Of a DNA stretch of 6,872 nt, positions 1 to 6,190 are shown one piece after another. How positions within the stretch are numbered: position 1 is the first letter of the stretch; each line of letters begins with the position of its first letter. A program made the position numbers and the translations under genes. The DNA is from CAYXVB01 sp964467785 (GTDB taxonomy: Bacteria > Bdellovibrionota > UBA1018): assembly GCA_964467785.1 (NCBI GenBank), contig CAYXVB010000191.1, forward strand, positions 1-6,872. Direction: 5' to 3'. The notes beneath the pieces are model-generated. The model saw nothing but the letters and a program-made list of their open reading frames with translations. It was not told the origin of the DNA and made no database searches.

Positions 1-30
1 GATGAGGCTGTAACCGCGACGGTTCCTCAT
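1..30 (-). CDS. Type IV prepilin-like protein, N-terminus only (cut by window edge)
   Basis: Reading leftwards from ATG at 30, the ten codons in the window give MRNRRGYSLI. Two to four basic residues, then Gly, then a hydrophobic run (G|YSLI, with Glu expected next) is the class III signal of type IV prepilins and pseudopilins, which prepilin peptidase cleaves after the Gly. The ATG overlaps the TGA of the preceding prepilin gene as ATGA, and a GGAG lies 7 nt upstream, inside that gene. The protein would be a membrane-anchored minor pilin or pseudopilin acting with its upstream neighbour. The +5 Glu and the rest of the protein lie outside the window, so the type (PilV-, PilW- or GspI/J-like) cannot be told. 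The ten residues, the overlap and the ribosome site together make the call fairly safe despite its length. Confidence 0.8.
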   Translation of the reverse strand, partial: MRNRRGYSLI

Positions 31-509
31 TCCGAGTCTCCGATCACGAGGTTGATTTCGCGCATCGTCCGATCGACCGCTTCGGTGTTTTGCACCCGGA
101 TCGTCGAGAGATACATCCCGCGGTAGCCGGTCATGGGCTGGATCACGTAGCCGATTCGGCCAGGGCATTGCGGGCAATTTGCCGCGCTGGTGAAGGCGGT
201 TTGCGAAAAGGCGACCGGAAGCTCCGCAGTTGTGGGAAAGACCCCCCCCATGTTGGCGCCAGAGGCGGTGTCGGTGAAATTGACCTGGTACTGGCCGAAC
301 GCGTCGGAAGTCTGTTGCAGGATGGCAATCGCGGAATCCGAGCTGATTCGCTGCGCGCCAATGGTTACCGTGCTTTTATGGGCGTTCAGATACGCGCTTG
401 ATACGCTCATGGCGATGATGCCCAGGAGCGCGGCGGCCACCATCATTTCGACTAGAGTGATCCCGGCTTCTCGCGATAAGCGGTGTCGGCGTCTGATGGT
501 GCTTTTCAC
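27..509 (-). CDS. Minor type IV prepilin / pseudopilin (160 aa)
   Basis: The protein begins with a basic leader of 16 residues ending in Gly16, followed by ITLVE and the hydrophobic helix MMVAAALLGIIAMSV (about residues 22-36). Gly at -1 and Glu at +5 are the hallmarks of prepilin peptidase substrates. The mature protein would be about 144 residues, anchored in the inner membrane and assembled into a type IV pilus or type II secretion-like pseudopilus. The C-terminal domain has a CPQCP motif with Cys112 and Cys115, which could form a small disulfide loop. I chose the GTG at 509 because AAGGAG sits 5 nt upstream of it and because it gives a normal short leader. The longer reading from a TTG at 605 would give a 48-residue leader and overlap the upstream gene heavily. 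The gene overlaps both neighbours by 4 nt, implying coupled translation. The low length and single pilin domain suggest a minor rather than the major pilin, but this is inference. Confidence 0.93.
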   Translation of the reverse strand: MKSTIRRRHRLSREAGITLVEMMVAAALLGIIAMSVSSAYLNAHKSTVTIGAQRISSDSAIAILQQTSDAFGQYQVNFTDTASGANMGGVFPTTAELPVAFSQTAFTSAANCPQCPGRIGYVIQPMTGYRGMYLSTIRVQNTEAVDRTMREINLVIGDSE

Positions 510-3025
510 AAAGACTCCTTTTTGCCGAGAGAGATCTCTTTGTAAACCATCGGTCGGCGGATCTTGCAGGACGTGGAACTCGCTCCAGGGGAAAGGATCC
601 CGCAAAGCGGTTCCACCGAGTGCCAGGTAAAGGGGTTGGCGCGGCTACGAAGGGAAAGCGGCGAGCACCGGATCGTGGCCGCTCGAGTTTCGAAATCCGG
701 TCTCGGGTTCCAGGCAGGATGATTGAGAGCGCCTGCTCCCGAGATCAGCGTGCCGCAGGGTATCTCTACGCCATTACTGAACTTGCCGCTGTGAAGGATC
801 TTCCGACTTTGCAGCGCAGCGACACCTTCGGGATGATAGATGCTCGACCAGCGGATTCCGGCTTTGATCGCGTTCGGGTGAATGCTCACGTGACCCGTAA
901 TTACGGTACCCACAATCTGCAGGGGGGTGTTGCGGGATTCGATGATGAAATTGTCACAGACCACAAAGCCCGCGAAGAAGGTCGCGGATTGTTTGATCAC
1001 GCAACTCGGAACGATCCCGTAAATATGGAAATCGTTTTGGTTGGAGTTCGAGATATTGAGTGTAGTGCCCAAGGGACTGAAATCCCAGGAGACGCGCGCG
1101 CCTGTCAGGAAGCTGGCTGCGAAGCCGGCGAACTTGAACGATGGAGTGAGAATCCAGGTTCCGATTGTCGGGCTGGCGCCCGTATCTGCCATGGCCGCGC
1201 TGGAAACGCCGAAACAGTTGGAGTCGAGCGTGGCGGGATCCATCGCGGGTGGGGCCGATGCGGCGGTGATCGGATTGCCCAATGAATCGGTCCAAGAGAG
1301 TGTGTATAGGTATTGTGAGGCGATGGTCTTGTTGTAGGCCGGTCCCGTGGCGTTGTAGTTCAGGGTTTTCGGATATGTATAGTTTACCCCGACATTCAAT
1401 GCTCCGGAGATTCGTTTGTTGTTGCAGAACTTGTCGGTCCCGATCTCGCACGCGAAGAGCTGTATGTTGAATCCCGCTGGCATGTTGACCGGGTTCTCGA
1501 TCCGGATTTTGAATTGAGTCTGATCCATGCGGACGTTGCTGGTCGAAATCTTGATCACTGGATGGTTGTTCTGGGCATTGAGCGCGGCGTTGTAAGCATT
1601 GATCGCCGCAACTTCCGCCGCCGTCGCTGAATTAAGAGCATTGGTCTTTGAATTAGAAACTAAAAGAGCTGAATTATAGGCGTTTTGCGCAGTGGTTAGA
1701 GCGGCTTGCGCCGCTGTATGCGCCGGAGTCATGGGAGGAGTGGGCACGCTAAAGACGGTATTGTATGTGTCCTGGGCGGCGGTTAGATTGGCCTGGGCGG
1801 TGTTGAGAGCGTTGGTCGCAGTGCTCAAATCGCTTTGCGCCGTGACTTTCGTGGCACTTGCCGTATTTTTTGCGGTTAAAAGGTTGTTTAGCGCGGTCGT
1901 TGACATCGCCAGCAGTGGAATACTGAGTTCAGAACTGCGCGTCAGATGGGACACGACTTGAAGGTTGGCGCCCATGTCAATGGTCACCTTGAGGATCGGG
2001 CGAGTAAAGTTCGCGTTGTTCTGGGTCAGGGTCGGCGGATCGCTGGGCATAAGCAGCGAGCCAGAGGTGGAAATCACTTGAGGTAACCGGTTTTTGGCAG
2101 CGTAAAAGTTGTTCTTTTTCGAAAGTCCCAGGAAATAGTCAAAGGTCTGTTGAGTGGCATCGTTCACATAATTGTTACCTGTCTGACGAATGATGAAGCG
2201 TGAATCCTGAGTGACGGAAAGGTCCGCGAGAATTTGGCTGCGGTTTACGCATTGCAGCATGCCCTGGCGGAGAGTGGCTGGATCCGCGCCATTGGCCCGT
2301 GGATCGAAGAGAAAGAACGCCCCCCAATCCTCGGATGATTGCAGCTGGACACCGCTTCGAAGTCCACCGATGTTTTGGATGTCGGCATACGTGGAGTCAC
2401 TGATCCCGCCAAAACTGGTCGGCGCGTAGGGATCGAGATTGGATTTGACGACGAGGGCTTTCGCTTCATCCGCAGACACGCCTGGGGCGAGTGGCAAAGG
2501 CGCAAGCGCCACTTTGTCGTGGAACGTGACGTTTGTGAAAGTGGTCGCGGTGGGGTTCGGAAGGACCAGGTTTCCGTTCAAGAAAACCGGACTCAGGAAA
2601 TGCAGGCCCAGGCCGGCGACCGGCGGATTTCGGTTGGGGAAAACAGGAACGTCCATGCGGGAGCCGATCGCGGATGCGCCGCTCAGATTCATCGCTCCCC
2701 TCATGACGAGGCCATAGTTTCCGATCTCGATCGGAGAAAGGAGCACGGTCTCTTCCACGTAAGACGAATTGTCCGCCGTGACTCGGATTTTGACCCGGGC
2801 CCAATTGGGCGGGTCAGGATGCCGATTGTTCACGATCCGATCCAACTTAAAGGTAAGGGACGCCACGCCTGCCTTGCTCAGTCCATCGGTGATGTTGGCT
2901 AGCGGGTGGAACTGGCTCAGTCCCATCGGAGTTCCGAATCCGAGGGAAATGAACTGAGCGGTGGTTACGGTTTGCTGGATGGAATCGAGATAGAGTTGAG
3001 GGTTCGAGGTAAGCGGATCCGGCAT
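506..3025 (-). CDS. Large Cys-rich protein of the prepilin operon, unknown function (839 aa)
   Basis: I do not recognise a named family. Residues 1-370 look beta-rich and globular, with many Asn, Pro and Gly. Residues about 374-486 form an Ala/Asn/Thr-rich, probably alpha-helical hairpin broken by a Pro-rich turn (VPTPPMTP, 427-434). Residues 490-839 are again beta-type and hold nine of the ten cysteines (526, 534, 604, 675, 690, 757, 787, 808, 820; the other is 259). Many Cys and few Lys suit an exported, disulfide-bonded protein, yet the called N-terminus (MPDPLTSNPQ) shows neither a signal peptide nor a prepilin leader. The ATG at 3025 has GGAG only 3 nt upstream, and an in-frame stop (TGA) lies 8 codons upstream, so no longer version exists in this frame. 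Its stop overlaps the GTG of the following prepilin gene (GTGA), so it is the first gene of a coupled pilin operon. A role as a pilus-associated or tip protein is inferred from context only. The C-terminal frame continues convincingly to the stop. Confidence 0.9.
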   Translation of the reverse strand: MPDPLTSNPQLYLDSIQQTVTTAQFISLGFGTPMGLSQFHPLANITDGLSKAGVASLTFKLDRIVNNRHPDPPNWARVKIRVTADNSSYVEETVLLSPIEIGNYGLVMRGAMNLSGASAIGSRMDVPVFPNRNPPVAGLGLHFLSPVFLNGNLVLPNPTATTFTNVTFHDKVALAPLPLAPGVSADEAKALVVKSNLDPYAPTSFGGISDSTYADIQNIGGLRSGVQLQSSEDWGAFFLFDPRANGADPATLRQGMLQCVNRSQILADLSVTQDSRFIIRQTGNNYVNDATQQTFDYFLGLSKKNNFYAAKNRLPQVISTSGSLLMPSDPPTLTQNNANFTRPILKVTIDMGANLQVVSHLTRSSELSIPLLAMSTTALNNLLTAKNTASATKVTAQSDLSTATNALNTAQANLTAAQDTYNTVFSVPTPPMTPAHTAAQAALTTAQNAYNSALLVSNSKTNALNSATAAEVAAINAYNAALNAQNNHPVIKISTSNVRMDQTQFKIRIENPVNMPAGFNIQLFACEIGTDKFCNNKRISGALNVGVNYTYPKTLNYNATGPAYNKTIASQYLYTLSWTDSLGNPITAASAPPAMDPATLDSNCFGVSSAAMADTGASPTIGTWILTPSFKFAGFAASFLTGARVSWDFSPLGTTLNISNSNQNDFHIYGIVPSCVIKQSATFFAGFVVCDNFIIESRNTPLQIVGTVITGHVSIHPNAIKAGIRWSSIYHPEGVAALQSRKILHSGKFSNGVEIPCGTLISGAGALNHPAWNPRPDFETRAATIRCSPLSLRSRANPFTWHSVEPLCGILSPGASSTSCKIRRPMVYKEISLGKKESL
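515..520 (-). promoter_or_regulatory. Shine-Dalgarno site of the GTG-started prepilin gene
   Basis: On the minus strand AAGGAG is followed by five bases (TCTTT) and then the GTG at 509. It lies inside the last codons of the upstream 839-codon gene. It decides the start of the prepilin, because no comparable site precedes the in-frame TTG at 605. Confidence 0.85.
1580..1825 (-). repeat. Degenerate helical repeats inside the 839-aa protein
   Basis: Residues 401-482 contain three related segments: 401-425 (core NALNTAQANLTAAQDTYN), 436-455 (core AAQAALTTAQNAYNSALL) and 460-482 (core TNALNSATAAEVAAINAYN). The shared pattern is roughly A-L-x-x-A-Q-x-x-L-x-x-A-Q-x-x-Y-N, with small or hydrophobic residues spaced three and four apart as in a coiled coil. 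The codons for TNALN in segments one and three match at 12 of 15 bases, which suggests internal duplication. Segments one and two lie either side of the Pro-rich turn, so the natural model is an antiparallel hairpin with arms of about 50 residues. Confidence 0.65.
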
Positions 3026-3028
3026 GAG

Positions 3029-3032
3029 CTCC
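3029..3032 (-). promoter_or_regulatory. Closely spaced Shine-Dalgarno for the pilin operon's first gene
   Basis: GGAG lies only 3 nt before the ATG at 3025 on the minus strand, shorter than the usual 5-9 nt. It is the only purine-rich site near this start. The next internal in-frame ATG (residue 34) is preceded only by a weak GGA, so the start at 3025 remains the best choice but is not certain. Confidence 0.45.
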
Positions 3033-3130
3033 GTTTTGGCGATCAGCCATCACAAGGGGCAGCAGAGAGAGATTGGGGCGAATTGAAATTTTGGATCGTC
3101 CTAAAATAGGCTTCGGCTAGCTTCGGTCTC

Positions 3131-3161
3131 TTAACATTTTGAGATCGACTTGGGTTATATT
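3131..3161 (+). promoter_or_regulatory. Putative sigma-70 type promoter for the antiporter gene
   Basis: TTAACA (3131-3136) differs from TTGACA at one base, and TATATT (3156-3161) differs from TATAAT at one base. The spacer is 19 nt, longer than the ideal 17. Transcription would begin about 6-8 nt after the -10 box, which is at or next to the ATG at 3168. No Shine-Dalgarno precedes that ATG, so the mRNA may be leaderless. Confidence 0.45.
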
Positions 3162-3167
3162 GCTTCG

Positions 3168-4442
3168 ATGAATAGCATCGCTCCAACCGATTGGATCGCT
3201 AGCTCCTGTTTCGCGGCCGCGATCACGCATACTTTTCTCGTCAAGAAGTTCCAATCCCTCGCTCGCCGGTACCGCGATGGTTCCCCGGGGGAGAATTTGT
3301 TTCATCTTCTGGGAGAAGTGGAAATCGTCTTCGGACTTTGGGCCGGGATTTTTTTGGTCTGGCTGGCATTCGCCCAGGGAAGCGCCAGCGCGGTTGACTA
3401 CCTTCAGAGCCGTGATTTCACCGAGGCGGGCTTCGTCTTCGTGATCCTTACCCTTTGCTCCACGCGGCCGGTTTTGCAGCTGGCAAGCGGGTTGATCGGC
3501 GTTTTGGCGCGCGCGGTTCCCCTCAAAAAGCCACTGGCGTTCTACTGCGTCGCACTTACGGCTGGCCCGCTGCTGGGCAGCTTCATCACCGAGCCTGCCG
3601 CCATGACGGTCACCGCTCTGATCCTGTTGGAGCGGTACTTTCGTGTCGGCATGAGTGATCGCCTCAAGTACGCGACGATCGGGCTTCTCTTCGTCAACGT
3701 TTCCATAGGCGGGACTCTGACACCCTACGCTGCTCCGCCGATCTTGATGGTCGCGCCGAAGTGGGGTTGGGATCTTCCGTACATGCTGTCGCACTTCGGA
3801 TGGAAAGGGGCGCTGGCGACGCTGCTTTCCACGGCCCTAGTGGCATTCCGGGTCCGCGCGGAGCTGGGCGGGCTCCGCTGGCGCGAAGAGGATTCCGAAA
3901 CGGGCCGGCGCATGCCCTTTTGGGTGAGTCTTTCGCACCTGCTTTTCCTGGTGTTGATCGTCCTGAACTCCCATCACTTGGTCGTATTCATCGGACTCTT
4001 TTTGTTTTTCCTGGGTCTGGTCAAGGTAACGGGCGAGTATCAGAGGGGTCTAAAGGTTCGCGAAGGGTTACTCGTCGCCTTCTTCCTCGGTGGTCTGGTC
4101 GTCCTCGGAGGTCCGCAGCGCTGGTGGCTCGAGCCGCTCTTGAGCCAATTGAACGCGCTGCCGCTTTATCTGGGCTCCATTTCCTTGACCGCGATCACGG
4201 ACAATGCGGCGCTAACTTATCTTGGATCCCAGGTACCGGGGTTGAGCGAAGCTTCCAGATACGCGCTCGTAGCGGGTAGCGTGGTGGGCGGTGGTTTGAC
4301 TGTGATCGCCAATGCCCCCAATCCGGCGGGCTACGGGATCCTCAATGCGTCTTTCGGCGACGATGGGATCAGTCCTGGCAAGCTGTTTGCGAGCGCGGCG
4401 GGGCCGACCCTGATCGCGGCGTTGTGCTTCTGGTTCTTGTGA
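3168..4442 (+). CDS. Putative Na+/H+ antiporter, Na_H_antiport_3 type (424 aa)
   Basis: A polytopic inner-membrane protein with about ten hydrophobic segments and almost no soluble domain. The conserved-looking stretches are GSFITEPAAMTVTA (137-150), SIGGTLTPYAAPP (179-191), TAITDNAALTYLGSQ (341-355) and GGGLTVIANAPNPAGY (374-389). Paired, Gly/Asn/Pro-rich re-entrant-like motifs such as TDNAALTYLG and IANAPNPAG are typical of the ion-transporter superfamily that includes NhaD and ArsB. The overall pattern matches what is annotated as 'putative Na+/H+ antiporter' (PF07399). Substrate assignment is by family resemblance only. Asp345, Glu142 and Asn346 are candidate ion-site residues. I start at ATG 3168; a TTG six codons upstream is also in frame but has only a weak purine patch. 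The gene is monocistronic, divergent from the pilin operon and convergent with the MFS operon. Confidence 0.92.
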   Translation: MNSIAPTDWIASSCFAAAITHTFLVKKFQSLARRYRDGSPGENLFHLLGEVEIVFGLWAGIFLVWLAFAQGSASAVDYLQSRDFTEAGFVFVILTLCSTRPVLQLASGLIGVLARAVPLKKPLAFYCVALTAGPLLGSFITEPAAMTVTALILLERYFRVGMSDRLKYATIGLLFVNVSIGGTLTPYAAPPILMVAPKWGWDLPYMLSHFGWKGALATLLSTALVAFRVRAELGGLRWREEDSETGRRMPFWVSLSHLLFLVLIVLNSHHLVVFIGLFLFFLGLVKVTGEYQRGLKVREGLLVAFFLGGLVVLGGPQRWWLEPLLSQLNALPLYLGSISLTAITDNAALTYLGSQVPGLSEASRYALVAGSVVGGGLTVIANAPNPAGYGILNASFGDDGISPGKLFASAAGPTLIAALCFWFL

Positions 4443-4461
4443 TCCGTGCGCGAAGGCGGTG

Positions 4462-4487
4462 GCCGGTTACGCTTCACCCGCAACGGC
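4462..4487. terminator. Weak imperfect hairpin between convergent genes
   Basis: GCCG pairs with CGGC, TT with AA, and GC with GC around a TTCACCC loop, with a one-base and a two-base bulge on the left arm. It fills most of the 45 nt between the antiporter stop and the small-subunit stop, where a bidirectional terminator would be expected. The rightward side is followed by TTATTTG, not a real T-tract, so intrinsic termination is doubtful. Confidence 0.25.
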
Positions 4488-4628
4488 TTATTTGAACAGT
4501 GCGGTTGATTTGACCGCGACCTGCCAAACGCCCCAGGCGAGCGGGATCACGACAACGATCCAGGTTAGAAGAATCGAGTAAGTCGCGCTGCCGGTCGACG
4601 GCGCGCCTGGGCCATGATTCGCATTCAT
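4488..4628 (-). CDS. MFS transporter small subunit, single-helix membrane protein (46 aa)
   Basis: This short gene starts at ATG 4628, whose last coordinate is shared with the TGA of the MFS gene (TGATG, 1-nt overlap). AGGGAGG lies 10 nt upstream, inside the permease gene. The protein has a short polar N-terminus rich in Gly, Ser and Thr (MNANHGPGAPSTGSAT), then one transmembrane helix at about residues 17-39 with Trp23, Pro29, Trp32, Gly33 and Trp35, and a short basic tail ending in LFK. Tiny proteins of this kind (LLTWIxVxIPLxWGV pattern) encoded directly behind oxalate/formate-type MFS permeases are annotated as 'MFS transporter small subunit'. It probably associates with the permease in the inner membrane, but its action is unknown. 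Frame, overlap, ribosome site and composition all agree. Confidence 0.9.
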   Translation of the reverse strand: MNANHGPGAPSTGSATYSILLTWIVVVIPLAWGVWQVAVKSTALFK

Positions 4629-6019
4629 CAAGCGTGCGCCTCCCTGTGGCCTTGGCGGTCTTCTCCTGGAACCTGGCGATGATGATGGCGGGCATGCACT
4701 TCGTGAATCATGGCGTTACTGAGCAATCCCAGAAGCAGCAGCGCCACCATGATGTACATCGTGAGGCTGTAGGCCTGCGCCCGAGGCACGCCGCTGGCGA
4801 TCTGGAATTCGCGGATGTAGGTCACGAGCGTCGGTCCGAGCACCGCGGCCGTGGACCAGGCGGTGAGCAGCCGCCCGTGAATGGCGCCGACTTGGTAGGT
4901 TCCGAAGAGGTCCCGGAGATACGCCGGCGCCGTCGCAAATCCGCCACCATAGGTGCTGATGATGATGCAGCAGGCGATGACGAAAAGCGGAAGGTTGCCT
5001 GTTCGCATGAACGCGGGTAACAGCGCATAGAGCACGACGCCGCCGCCCAGATAGATCGCATAAGTCATTTGCCGACCGAGTCGGTCCGAGAACGACGACC
5101 AGAAAAAACGCCCCAGCAGGTTAAAGAGGCTCAACAACCCGACGAAGCCGGCGGCCGCCGAAGGGCTGATGCGCTGGGGAAACGCCTCCTGGATCATCGG
5201 CGAGGCCTGGGAAAGGATTCCGATGCCGGCCGTGACGTTCATGCAGAGCACGATCCACAGCTGCCAGAACTGCGGGGTGCGCAGCGCCTGGTCGGCGGTG
5301 ACGTTTTCGGTCGTCATCATCCGCCGCGGTTGCGCGGGGGGAACAAAGCCCGCGGGCCGCCAGCCCGCCGCGGGCACACGGACGATTGCCGCGCCAAAGA
5401 GCATAAATCCGAAGTAGATCAGCCCCATGGTGACGAATGTCTGCCAGACTCCCACGGACTCGGGCGATTTGAATCGGTCCATCAGCGCCACGGCGAGGGG
5501 GGAGCCCACCATCGCGCCTCCGCCAAACCCCATGATCGCCATTCCAGTGGCCATGCCGGGCCGGTCCGGAAACCACTTCATGAGCGTCGATACGGGCGAG
5601 ATGTAACCTATACCAAGCCCGATCCCTCCGAGCACGCCGTACCCGAAATAGACCAGCCCGATCTCGTGGAGACGGATGCCGATAGCCGAGAGCAGGAAGC
5701 CCGCGCACCAGCAGAGCGCCGCGACCACCATGCTTTTACGGGGACCGGAGCGCTCGACCCATTTACCGAAAAGCGCGGCCGAGAGACCCAGGAACACGAA
5801 GGCGATATTGAAGATCCACACCGTCGTGGTCAGTCCCCAGTCGTCCGGTGCGGAAGTCGTGATCCCGATCAGCCGCGACATCGGCAGATTGAAGACGCTT
5901 AGGGAATAAGCCTGTCCGATCGAGAGGTGAACGGCCAGGGCCGCCGGAGGGATCAGCCAGCGATTGAAGCCAGGTGGGGCGATCGTGTTTTCTTTTTCGA
6001 GGAGCGCGAGTTTTGACAT
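4628..6019 (-). CDS. OFA-family MFS transporter (oxalate/formate antiporter-like), 463 aa
   Basis: A full-length 12-helix major facilitator with the expected two-fold architecture. The N-terminal half carries GKWVERSGPRKSM (85-97), the loop 2-3 motif A, and a Gly-rich helix GYGVLGGIGLGIGYISP (126-142). The central loop contains AAGWRPAGFVPP (217-228), typical of this branch. The second half has the repeat of motif A, WSSFSDRLGRQ (307-317), and GGFATAPAYLRDLFG (359-373). These fit the oxalate:formate antiporter (OFA) family, whose members carry small organic acids; E. coli YhjX belongs to the same family. The actual substrate cannot be read from the sequence, and nothing nearby encodes oxalate or formate metabolism. 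The C-terminal tail is His-rich (seven His in the last 25 residues). The ATG at 6019 has no strong Shine-Dalgarno. It is followed by the overlapping small-subunit gene, and the two form an operon. Confidence 0.95.
   Translation of the reverse strand: MSKLALLEKENTIAPPGFNRWLIPPAALAVHLSIGQAYSLSVFNLPMSRLIGITTSAPDDWGLTTTVWIFNIAFVFLGLSAALFGKWVERSGPRKSMVVAALCWCAGFLLSAIGIRLHEIGLVYFGYGVLGGIGLGIGYISPVSTLMKWFPDRPGMATGMAIMGFGGGAMVGSPLAVALMDRFKSPESVGVWQTFVTMGLIYFGFMLFGAAIVRVPAAGWRPAGFVPPAQPRRMMTTENVTADQALRTPQFWQLWIVLCMNVTAGIGILSQASPMIQEAFPQRISPSAAAGFVGLLSLFNLLGRFFWSSFSDRLGRQMTYAIYLGGGVVLYALLPAFMRTGNLPLFVIACCIIISTYGGGFATAPAYLRDLFGTYQVGAIHGRLLTAWSTAAVLGPTLVTYIREFQIASGVPRAQAYSLTMYIMVALLLLGLLSNAMIHEVHARHHHRQVPGEDRQGHREAHA
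4639..4645 (-). promoter_or_regulatory. Shine-Dalgarno of the 46-aa small-subunit gene
   Basis: AGGGAGG on the minus strand, 10 nt before the ATG at 4628 and within the last codons of the MFS gene. It supports independent or coupled re-initiation on the small gene. Confidence 0.7.
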
Positions 6020-6058
6020 CGTGTTGGGCTCAACCTCTATTCCAAAAAGATGCCGAGC

Positions 6059-6072
6059 GCCGGCCGCCCGGC
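6059..6072. repeat. Short GC-rich dyad between divergent genes
   Basis: GCCGG-CCGC-CCGGC, a 5-bp inverted repeat with a 4-base loop, lies upstream of the MFS gene and either upstream of, or at the very start of, the divergent gene depending on its start codon. It may be an operator or mRNA hairpin, or chance in GC-rich DNA. No convincing promoter was found in 6020-6190 for either direction. Confidence 0.25.
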
Positions 6073-6190
6073 AAGCGACGGGCTTGTTTTCGCCAGTAAA
6101 AGCATTGAATTAAAGAGGGTGTTCAAGTGGTTTCGGGGGCCTGTCGATAAGTTTCTGAACGAATTCATCCCCTGCGCAGCGAGGCGAGAC

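Larger units (their letters stand above)
3026..3167. promoter_or_regulatory. Divergent intergenic region between pilin operon and antiporter
   Basis: This 142-nt gap must carry the start signals for both the leftward pilin operon and the rightward antiporter. It holds a short dyad, CCTA-AAA-TAGG (3100-3110), directly followed by a tandem CTTCGG-CTAG-CTTCGG (3111-3126). Either could be a protein-binding site, but both are short. No convincing -35/-10 pair was found for the leftward operon. None of the three leftward frames encodes a hydrophobic helix that could serve as a missing signal peptide. Confidence 0.4.

Noticed and set aside
27..605. Longer 192-aa version of the prepilin starting at a TTG
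   Set aside because: It would give a 48-residue leader before the cleavage Gly and a 100-nt overlap with the upstream gene, while a GTG at 509 has an ideal ribosome site.
506..605. Possible frameshift joining the C-terminus of the 839-aa protein to the open frame reading DPFPWSEFHVLQDPP
   Set aside because: The original frame keeps a plausible Cys-containing ending and stops exactly at a GTGA overlap with a good ribosome site, which argues for an intact junction.
620..1285. Plus-strand 221-aa open frame opposite the large pilin-operon protein
   Set aside because: No ribosome site or domain pattern, and fully antisense to a gene with operon support; the same holds for the frame at 2339-2902.
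2847..3053. Alternative leftward frame starting MMADRQNGAHAG as a hidden signal peptide for the large protein
   Set aside because: Its hydrophobic stretch is short and lies before the start codon. Using it would need a frameshift for which there is no sequence evidence.
3117..3794. Minus-strand open frame (225 aa) opposite the antiporter
   Set aside because: Polar low-sense composition and complete overlap with a strongly recognisable membrane protein.
4474..4695. Minus-strand 73-aa open frame overlapping the small-subunit gene
   Set aside because: It is Arg-rich without structure. The other frame gives a proper transmembrane helix, overlap start and ribosome site.
5069..5902. Long plus-strand open frame (277 aa) opposite the MFS gene
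   Set aside because: It is rich in Arg, His, Asp and Pro with no domain sense, the usual antisense shadow of a GC-rich membrane protein gene.
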